Position numbers and translations under genes: made by a program. This document shows positions 24,028 through 28,656 of a stretch of DNA of 28,656 nucleotides, piece after piece. This DNA is from CAYJHC01 sp964370075 (GTDB lineage: Bacteria; Bacillota; Clostridia; Peptostreptococcales; Anaerovoracaceae), in assembly GCA_964370075.1 (NCBI GenBank), contig CAYJHC010000010.1:1-28656 (forward strand), written 5' to 3'. Below the pieces are notes generated by a model that worked only from the letters and a program-made list of their open reading frames with translations, did no database searches and was not told where the DNA came from. Numbering within the stretch: the stretch's first letter is position 1; every line of letters begins with the position of its first letter.

Positions 24028-24573
24028 TTACTTTCCGAAATATCTGGCTAAAAGACCTTCAAAAGCACAACCGTGTCTTGCTTCATCTTTTGCCATTTCA
24101 TGTACTGTGTCGTGAATTGCATCAAGATTTTGCTCTTTGGCCATTTTAGCTAAAGCTTTTTTGCCAGCACAAGCTCCATTTTCAGCTTCAACTCTCATTG
24201 CTAAGTTCTTTTCTGTTGAATCTGTTACAACTTCTCCTAGTAATTCAGCAAATTTTGCAGCGTGTTCAGCTTCTTCCCAAGCAGCTTTTTCCCAATACAT
24301 GCCGATTTCTGGATATCCTTCTCTGTGAGCAACTCTTGACATTGCTAGATACATACCAACTTCTGTGCATTCGCCAACAAAGTTTGCTCTTAGCCCTTCA
24401 ACGATTGCTTCGTCACAACCTTTAGCAACGCCGATTACATGTTGATCAGCCCATTCCATTTTTCCTTCAGCTGCAGCGACAAATTTATCAGCTCCAACCT
24501 TGCAAGTTGGACAGGCCTCTGGTGCCGTATCCCCTTCGTGTGTGTATCCGCATACTGTACAAGTCCATTTCAT
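24028..24573 (-). CDS. Reverse rubrerythrin (rubredoxin-first NADH peroxidase type)
   Basis: A 181-residue cytoplasmic non-heme iron protein that in Clostridia reduces hydrogen peroxide with electrons from NADH via a rubredoxin reductase. The rubredoxin-like domain comes first (CTVCGY and CPTC within residues 4-24), followed by a diiron ferritin-like four-helix bundle with carboxylate/His ligands in FVGECTEVGMY, EEAEHAAKF, VEAENGAC and KDEARHG. This reversed domain order separates it from classical rubrerythrin. AGGAGG lies eight bases before ATG 24573. A TTATAAT half-site resembling a PerR box overlaps the leader, which would fit peroxide induction, but the match is partial. The HesB-like selenoprotein gene follows. 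Confidence 0.92.
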   Translation of the reverse strand: MKWTCTVCGYTHEGDTAPEACPTCKVGADKFVAAAEGKMEWADQHVIGVAKGCDEAIVEGLRANFVGECTEVGMYLAMSRVAHREGYPEIGMYWEKAAWEEAEHAAKFAELLGEVVTDSTEKNLAMRVEAENGACAGKKALAKMAKEQNLDAIHDTVHEMAKDEARHGCAFEGLLARYFGK

Positions 24574-24807
24574 ATCATTTACCTCCTATAATTATAATTT
24601 AATTTTGGTTTACCTATCAGCATAAATTCATAGCTCAAAATATTTAGTTGAATTACTATGCCTATTATGTTTATTCTGCCTTGTTAAAATTATCTAATAT
24701 TTCATAAGTATTCTTTGCTTAATAAACCGTTAATTAAACTATACCACAGATTAAAAGGATGAAACAAAAAAAATAAAAAAATTTAAGAATAGCTCTCGCA
24801 CACAACT

Positions 24808-24825
24808 TTTTTGCATATGCAAAAA
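24808..24825. promoter_or_regulatory. Perfect 18-bp palindrome, candidate operator
   Basis: Five T, GCATATGC and five A form an exact inverted repeat. It lies upstream of the rubrerythrin gene and downstream of the TetR-family gene and looks like a site for a dimeric regulator; no cognate regulator can be named. Confidence 0.4.
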
Positions 24826-24929
24826 TCCTATCGCCCCTTTATTTGCAAGGGAGGTGAGCCTTATCTATTTGCAGTGTTGAAAAGGGGGCTAAGGGGAGCT
24901 GATATTTAGGACATTAGCATAAGGATAAC

Positions 24930-24963
24930 AAAAAAGGCTTGCCCATAGGATGATGAGCAGCCC
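24930..24963 (-). terminator. Intrinsic terminator of the TetR-family gene
   Basis: On the minus strand GGCTGC pairs with GC(A)AGCC with one bulge, an inner CAT/ATG extends the stem, and six T residues follow. It lies 53 bases after the regulator's stop codon. Confidence 0.6.
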
Positions 24964-25015
24964 TTTACATAGCTTTATTACAAAGTTGGGTATTGCAAAA
25001 GAAAAATCAAATAGG

Positions 25016-25543
25016 CTAGTTGTTTTCTTTTAGGATAAATGTGTATAAGTCGCTTAATTTTTCTGGATTGTCAATAAGCTCATTATCTAGGGATGACTCT
25101 AATAGCTTTAAGAGGCCGGCTGCGTGAAAATTATAAACTAAAAGTTTGTCGCTTTCGGGCAAATCATTTAGTCTGTCAGTGATGATGAACTGCCCAATTT
25201 CTGGAGTCAAACTATGTAGTCCTCTAGCAAATAAGTGGAATTTATTATGTTTTCTAAGTAACTTTAAGAAATCTTTGTTCTTTTTGCCGATACTAAAGAA
25301 AGTAAAGGCCATATTTTTAACAGTTGGATTTTGAAGTATAGTTGACTGTTGAAGGCTTTCTTCCAAAATACTTAAGCAAGCAAATGATAGTACTTCTTCT
25401 TTAGTTGAAAAATTGTTATAAAATGTTTTTCTAACTAGACCAGAATTTTCAGATATTGCTGAAATGGTTATTGAGTTAAAATGATTTTCTTTCATTAACT
25501 CGAGTATTGATTGAACGATTTTTTGTTTTGATTTTCTTGACAT
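25016..25543 (-). CDS. TetR/AcrR-family transcriptional regulator
   Basis: A 175-residue regulator with an N-terminal TetR helix-turn-helix (about 5-50): KIVQSILELMKENHFNSITI, then ISENSGLVRKTFYNNFSTKEEVL with the characteristic TFY.NF.TKEEVL recognition-helix end. The C-terminal ligand domain is of the short type without a recognisable ligand signature. GGGGGAG directly precedes ATG 25543. The gene stands alone with its own terminator. Inverted repeats 88-171 bases upstream (25631-25654 and 25698-25711) are candidates for its own operator. The regulated function cannot be deduced. Confidence 0.85.
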   Translation of the reverse strand: MSRKSKQKIVQSILELMKENHFNSITISAISENSGLVRKTFYNNFSTKEEVLSFACLSILEESLQQSTILQNPTVKNMAFTFFSIGKKNKDFLKLLRKHNKFHLFARGLHSLTPEIGQFIITDRLNDLPESDKLLVYNFHAAGLLKLLESSLDNELIDNPEKLSDLYTFILKENN

Positions 25544-25630
25544 GTGACTCCCCCAATATAACTTAATAAAATTATTCTAACAAAAGCAAATGGCTTCTTT
25601 CCCCCAAAAAACTATTTACTAACGAATAGA

Positions 25631-25654
25631 TTTTACCACACATTACTGGTAAAA
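25631..25654. promoter_or_regulatory. Inverted repeat upstream of the TetR-family gene, candidate operator
   Basis: TTTTACC and GGTAAAA are exact inverted arms around a ten-base spacer, 88 bases upstream of the regulator's start. The size suits a TetR-type dimer, but assignment rests on position only. Confidence 0.35.
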
Positions 25655-25808
25655 GATAGGTTAAAAGGGAAATAAGTAATACATAAATTATTGAAAAATA
25701 ATTTAAATTATCAATTTACTCATAAAAGATTAAATGTCCAATAATGGGGGGGATAAGAGTAATTGTCTAACTAGGATTTATATATTTATGAAAATTAAAA
25801 AAAAATAA

Positions 25809-25850
25809 TTTTTTTTGCAATAAAAAAGGCATCTTATGCATTATCTAAGT
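25809..25850 (+). promoter_or_regulatory. Conserved promoter block, copy A (mini-ORF unit)
   Basis: Eight T, then GCAATAAAAAAG, then CTT.TGCATTAT.TAAGT with identical spacing to copy B at 26906-26947 in front of the ECF sigma gene; about 36 of 42 positions agree without gaps. Conservation covers positions expected for a -35 element (TGCAAT), spacer and -10 element (CATTAT.TAAG), suggesting recognition by the same sigma factor or regulator. Confidence 0.65.
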
Positions 25851-25883
25851 GTAAGAGGTTAAAAGATTAAAGATAAGGAAGAT

Positions 25884-25919
25884 ATGGGTGTGCTGTACTG
25901 TCTGCAAAAGAGAAAGTGA
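25884..25919 (+). CDS. Possible 11-residue leader peptide
   Basis: ATG GGT GTG ... TGA encodes MGVLYCLQKRK, with AAGGAA just upstream. It lies in the transcribed leader between promoter block A and the 22-residue ORF. It may be chance, since short frames with such sites are common in AT-rich leaders. Confidence 0.25.
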   Translation: MGVLYCLQKRK

Positions 25920-25959
25920 TTTACAGGCAAGGAAGCTAATTTTATTAGAGGAGAATAAT

Positions 25960-26028
25960 ATGACGATAATGATAGGGTTGGCTGTAATGATGGTAGCTAT
26001 TGTAATGGTAACGACCAAAATTAATTAG
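25960..26028 (+). CDS. 22-residue hydrophobic mini-protein
   Basis: A very short frame with a strong ribosome site (AGAGGAG seven bases before ATG 25960). The product opens MTIMIGLAVMMVAIV and ends TTKIN, so it is almost entirely one hydrophobic segment with a small polar C-terminus, the form of a single-pass membrane mini-protein. It is the only frame with a good start between promoter block A (25809-25850) and an intrinsic terminator at 26054-26075, so the unit appears built around it. It could be a membrane stress peptide or a type I toxin-like peptide. Alternatively the roughly 210-nt transcript acts as an RNA. No homologue is recognised. Confidence 0.5.
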   Translation: MTIMIGLAVMMVAIVMVTTKIN

Positions 26029-26053
26029 GTATTGGGGTTTTTATATACGGGAG

Positions 26054-26075
26054 AAGGAGCTTAGGCTCCTTTTTC
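26054..26075 (+). terminator. Intrinsic terminator of the mini-ORF unit
   Basis: AAGGAGC pairs exactly with GCTCCTT around TTAG and runs into a T-rich tract. It closes a transcript of about 210 nt beginning after promoter block A and separates it from mgsA. Confidence 0.8.
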
Positions 26076-26206
26076 TTATATAAGGGGCTAAATGTAAAAT
26101 TGATGTAAAATAATTGGCAGACTTCTTTAAAAATTTAAAAAATGAGGTAGAATATAGATGTATGAGAATAGAGTGAGAAAAAGAAAAAGAGAAAGAAGAG
26201 GAAAGA

Positions 26207-26686
26207 ATGACAAAAGACGGCTATATCAAAGTAAAGATTGAAAAACAAAAAAGAATAGCTTTAGTTGCACATGATGAAAAAAAACAAGAATTGGTTGAAT
26301 GGTGTGACAAGAATAAGGATATTTTAAAAGGGCATTTTTTATGTGGAACAGGAACTACAGCAAGATTAATATCTGAAACAACAGGGCTTCCTGTATTTGG
26401 TTATAAAAGTGGACCTTTAGGTGGAGATTTGCAAATTGGATCAAAAATAGTAGATGGTGAAATAGATGTTGTGATTTTTATGTGGGACCCACTAGAAGCT
26501 CAGCCTCACGATCCAGATGTAAAAGCTTTGCTAAGAATTGCAGTTGTATATGATATACCTATTGCAAATACTTTTGCAACAGCAGACTTTATGATTAAAT
26601 CGGAGTATATGAATCAAGAGTACTTTAGAAAAGTGGAAAATTTCAGCAGCCACATTGAAGATAGAGTTAATAAAATGACAAAGTAA
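26207..26686 (+). CDS. mgsA: Methylglyoxal synthase
   Basis: Converts dihydroxyacetone phosphate to methylglyoxal and phosphate, a bypass relieving phosphate-limited glycolysis. The 159-residue protein has the complete MGS-like domain: phosphate-binding GTGTTARLISETTGL, the catalytic aspartate in GPLGGDLQIGS, and the conserved WDPLEAQPHDPDVKALLRIA and IANTFATADFMI. GAGGAAAG lies just before ATG 26207. The gene appears monocistronic. A TAGAAT at 26148 may be its -10 element, but no good -35 element accompanies it. A signature this clear leaves little doubt about function. Confidence 0.94.
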   Translation: MTKDGYIKVKIEKQKRIALVAHDEKKQELVEWCDKNKDILKGHFLCGTGTTARLISETTGLPVFGYKSGPLGGDLQIGSKIVDGEIDVVIFMWDPLEAQPHDPDVKALLRIAVVYDIPIANTFATADFMIKSEYMNQEYFRKVENFSSHIEDRVNKMTK

Positions 26687-26792
26687 TTCATAATTCTTGT
26701 TAGTTTTATGTAAAAAACGAATTAAATATTGTGACTAGAAGTGCCTGTATAGTGAATAATATGTAATTATTTGTACTATGCAGCTTTGTTTT

Positions 26793-26820
26793 TTGATAAA
26801 TAGTGTGGCAAATTTATCGA
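26793..26820. other. Inverted repeat between mgsA and the ECF sigma gene
   Basis: TTGATAAAT and ATTTATCGA are inverted arms (one G·T pair in RNA) around ten bases, without a T-run. It could be an operator or an mRNA-end hairpin of mgsA. The rest of the 274-base gap shows only promoter block B. Confidence 0.35.
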
Positions 26821-26905
26821 TAGGTATGATAATATAAAAGAAGGTAAAGAATAGTGCAAATAGTACAATAGGAATTAACTAAACCTAAAAAATAAATAAA
26901 AAATA

Positions 26906-26947
26906 TTTTTTTTGCAATAAAAAAGAAAGCTTGTGCATTATATAAGT
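26906..26947 (+). promoter_or_regulatory. Conserved promoter block, copy B (ECF sigma gene)
   Basis: Same ungapped arrangement as copy A: eight T, GCAATAAAAAAG, CTTGTGCATTATATAAGT. It ends 13 bases before the sigma ATG, so the transcript would start almost at the AAGGAGA ribosome site. Placement directly before an ECF sigma gene suggests positive autoregulation. Confidence 0.65.
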
Positions 26948-26960
26948 AAGGAGACAAAAA

Positions 26961-27527
26961 ATGTTAAGTTTAATAAATTTTATAGAAGGCGATAATGAAC
27001 GAAAACTTGATGGAGTTACAGACGAGATGATAATAAAAATTGGTGAAGGCGACAATAATGCTTTTGAAGATTTTTACAGATTAACTGATACGTCCGTTTA
27101 TGGTTATGCATTGTCTCTAATAAAGAGCCGCCATGAAGCAAAAGATATAATGCAAGAAACCTACATCAAAGTTAGGTTGAATGCAGATAGATATACTGCC
27201 TCAGGGAAGCCTATGGCTTGGGTTTTTACTATAGCAAAGAATATAGCTTTTGGAAAACTTCGCTCAAGTAAAAAAGAAGACATTTCGGAAGATGTGGATT
27301 TGATGGGAGCCTCTGATACAACTGAAGATAATTCGGTGGATCGTATGGTATTGCAAGCGGCTCTGAATATATTAGATGAAGATAGCAGGCAAATTGTTGT
27401 ATTACATTGTGTATCGGGATTAAAACATCGAGAGATAGCAGATAGCCTAGGAATGAAACAGTCTACAGTCCTATCCAAGTATAGTAGAGCCCTTAAGAAA
27501 TTACAGGAACATTTAAAGGAGAGGTAA
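26961..27527 (+). CDS. ECF-family RNA polymerase sigma factor
   Basis: A 188-residue extracytoplasmic-function sigma factor with the sigma-2 domain (about 28-100, AFEDFYRLTDTSVYGYALSL, AKDIMQETYIKV, PMAWVFTIAKNIA) and the sigma-4 domain (about 125-183, LDEDSRQIVVLHCVSGLKH, then REIADSLGMKQSTVLSKYSR as helix-turn-helix). It redirects RNA polymerase to stress promoters when released by its anti-sigma factor. The start is supported by AAGGAGA eight bases upstream. The partner gene begins one base after its stop codon, with the ribosome site inside the sigma gene, so both are translationally coupled. Promoter block B lies immediately upstream. Confidence 0.92.
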   Translation: MLSLINFIEGDNERKLDGVTDEMIIKIGEGDNNAFEDFYRLTDTSVYGYALSLIKSRHEAKDIMQETYIKVRLNADRYTASGKPMAWVFTIAKNIAFGKLRSSKKEDISEDVDLMGASDTTEDNSVDRMVLQAALNILDEDSRQIVVLHCVSGLKHREIADSLGMKQSTVLSKYSRALKKLQEHLKER

Positions 27528-27528
27528 A

Positions 27529-28488
27529 ATGAATAAAAAAGATATAGAAATTAGCATAAAATGTGCAGTGGAGGAAATGACTCCAGATATATTGGATCAG
27601 ATAGTAAATGAAACTTCTTCTAGTTCTATTCAAGAGAAAAAAGTGCCTACAAAGCCAATTTCGATTTCTACAGCTCGGAAGAAGAAAAGAAGAGTGTACA
27701 TGTCACTTGCTACTATTGCAGCAGTAGTTATGTTGGTTATTGGTGGAACTTTTATGACTGCCGATGCAACTGAAACTTTTTTGTCTATAGATGTAAACCC
27801 TAGTGTTGAGCTTGAAGCTAATATAGATGGAGAAATAATTGATGTAGAACCCAAAAACGAGGATGCTAAGAGATTAGTAGAAAACCTAGAATTAAAAGGC
27901 AAAAGTATGGAGGCTGCGGTCGTTGAGTTATTAGATGCAATGGTTGTGGAGAAATATATTACTAACGATGAAGCAAACATAGTGCTCTCTGTGTTCAACA
28001 ATGATAAAAATAAAAGCGAAGAAATAAAACTAGAATTAACATCTCAGCTTAATATATATTTTGAGGAGTCTGGAATAAACGGAAATCTTCATTGGCAACA
28101 ATTATCTGAGGAAGAATACAATACTATAAAAGAAAAAGCTGATGATAATGCTGTCTCTTTTGGTAAGATGGTGATGATAGATAGGCTCCTTGCCATATCT
28201 GACGAATTTACGGAAGCGGAATTGTTGTCAATGTCCATTGATGAAATAGAAGATCATTTAGAAGCTATGGGAATTGATGTTGATGATATCTTTGATGATA
28301 TAGATGAGGATGGCAGAGATGACGACGATGATATAGAAGGCGACGATAATGACAAAGAGGACGATGACTTAGATTTTGGTGATGATGACGATGATGATTC
28401 TGATGACGACAATGATAGTTATGATGATGACTATGATGACTATGATGATGATGATTCTGATGACGATTCCGATGACGATGATGACTAA
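27529..28488 (+). CDS. RsgI-like membrane anti-sigma factor with Asp-rich tail
   Basis: The 319-residue protein has a cytoplasmic N-terminus (1-56, the expected sigma-binding part, ending in KKKRR), one membrane helix (about 57-75), and an extracytoplasmic RsgI-like middle domain opening SIDVNPSVELEAN (86-98). RsgI proteins are reported to self-cleave between Asn and Pro in this motif, here N90-P91. Residues 190-250 look helical and acidic. The last 70 residues contain about 46 Asp with Ser, Asn and Tyr and should be disordered, strongly negative and outside the membrane. Classical RsgI pairs with SigI, whereas the partner here is an ECF sigma factor. The tail may sense cations, wall charge or wall integrity; this is inference. 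A strong terminator follows. Confidence 0.85.
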   Translation: MNKKDIEISIKCAVEEMTPDILDQIVNETSSSSIQEKKVPTKPISISTARKKKRRVYMSLATIAAVVMLVIGGTFMTADATETFLSIDVNPSVELEANIDGEIIDVEPKNEDAKRLVENLELKGKSMEAAVVELLDAMVVEKYITNDEANIVLSVFNNDKNKSEEIKLELTSQLNIYFEESGINGNLHWQQLSEEEYNTIKEKADDNAVSFGKMVMIDRLLAISDEFTEAELLSMSIDEIEDHLEAMGIDVDDIFDDIDEDGRDDDDDIEGDDNDKEDDDLDFGDDDDDDSDDDNDSYDDDYDDYDDDDSDDDSDDDDD

Positions 28489-28572
28489 AGTATGGGAAAC
28501 CTTCTAAATTATAGGACGACAAAGTTTCTGTAAAAGCTCAAAAAATATGGTATAGGATCATTTTATTAAAAC

Positions 28573-28607
28573 AAAAGTCTAGAGTATTCAAAATACCTAG
28601 ACTTTTT
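28573..28607 (+). terminator. Intrinsic terminator of the sigma/anti-sigma operon
   Basis: AAAAGTCTAG and GTATT pair with AATAC and CTAGACTTTT around CAA, with single-base interruptions, followed by T residues. It lies about 85 bases after the anti-sigma stop codon. The remaining bases to the window end hold nothing identifiable. Confidence 0.85.
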
Positions 28608-28656
28608 TATTTGTTATAGCAAAATTCCTCCTAGGGCATTATTTGGCCATAGAAGG

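Larger units (their letters stand above)
24574..25015. other. Intergenic region between tetR-like and rubrerythrin genes
   Basis: No coding frame is convincing. It contains a perfect 18-bp palindrome (TTTTTGCAT with ATGCAAAAA, 24808-24825), a GC-richer block at about 24830-24905 in which GCCCCTTT can pair with AAAGGGGGC around two TATTTGCA copies, and a minus-strand terminator of the TetR-family gene at 24930-24963. The rubrerythrin promoter must lie in the AT-rich part near 24600-24700 but is not clear. Confidence 0.55.
25544..25959. other. Divergent regulatory region between tetR-like gene and mini-ORF
   Basis: Very AT-rich with no substantial gene. It holds an inverted repeat TTTTACC/GGTAAAA with a ten-base spacer (25631-25654), a perfect 14-bp palindrome of ATAATTT type (25698-25711), the 42-bp block shared with the ECF sigma promoter (25809-25850) and an 11-codon frame (25884-25919). 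The first two lie upstream of the regulator, the last two belong to the mini-ORF transcription unit. Confidence 0.55.

Noticed and set aside
24137..24425. Plus-strand ORFs opposite rubrerythrin
   Set aside because: Leu/Ser-rich shadows of a clearly identified minus-strand gene.
25555..25583. TTGTTA-17-TATATT promoter for the TetR-family gene
   Set aside because: The transcript would begin downstream of the Shine-Dalgarno site, leaving it unused; the pair is probably chance in AT-rich DNA.
28265..28522. His-rich minus-strand ORF at the window end
   Set aside because: It is the antisense of the GAT/GAC-rich Asp tail of the anti-sigma gene; complement of Asp codons gives His/Ile/Val codons.

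Overview
The window is AT-rich, uses strong Shine-Dalgarno sites (AGGAGG, AAGGAG) and TTG/GTG starts, and carries gene families typical of strictly anaerobic Clostridia: reverse rubrerythrin, HydEGF and Hyp hydrogenase maturases, WhiA/RapZ, a Kce/BKACE enzyme and a HesB-like selenoprotein. A peptide- or amino-acid-fermenting member of the Peptostreptococcales/Tissierellales type fits best; this assignment is inference. No rRNA, tRNA, IS element, prophage or CRISPR array was seen.

Layout. (1) 50-1453, minus: a sodium:neurotransmitter-symporter-family transporter with a strong promoter. (2) 1454-2577: 1.1 kb without a protein gene, holding a terminator of its own, GTTAGG repeats, phased A-tracts, and a long leader ending in a terminator-like hairpin directly before the next operon. 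(3) 2578-12676, plus: a hydrogenase-maturation island with a TM1266-like protein, hydE, hydG, hydF (H-cluster assembly for [FeFe] hydrogenase) followed by hypA, hypB, hypF, hypC, hypD, hypE ([NiFe] assembly). A 100-N assembly gap covers the hydG/hydF junction. No structural hydrogenase gene is present. (4) 12673-15107, minus: a YfcE-like phosphoesterase, a hemolysin III family membrane protein and an HTH-Fic protein with altered catalytic and inhibitory motifs. (5) 15376-23452, plus: an AI-2E family permease, then a cell-envelope/housekeeping run murB, PHP phosphoesterase, rapZ, a Kce-like enzyme (where yvcK is usually found), whiA and an RlmD/RumA-type RNA methyltransferase. (6) 23632-25543, minus: a HesB-like gene with an in-frame TGA aligned to the conserved HesB cysteine and a bacterial SECIS-like hairpin after it (probable selenoprotein), reverse rubrerythrin upstream of it, and a TetR-family regulator. 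(7) 25809-28607, plus: a short transcription unit with a 22-residue hydrophobic ORF, methylglyoxal synthase, and an ECF sigma factor / RsgI-like anti-sigma pair whose anti-sigma factor ends in an Asp-rich tail.

How the parts connect. The nine maturases supply the active sites of both hydrogenase classes from one locus. The rubrerythrin / HesB selenoprotein pair suggests peroxide defence coupled to Fe-S handling. A 42-bp block upstream of the ECF sigma gene is repeated, ungapped, about 1.1 kb away in front of the mini-ORF unit, suggesting that sigma factor, membrane anti-sigma factor and mini-ORF unit form a small regulon. The strongest candidates for something undescribed are this sigma module and the unannotated selenoprotein.
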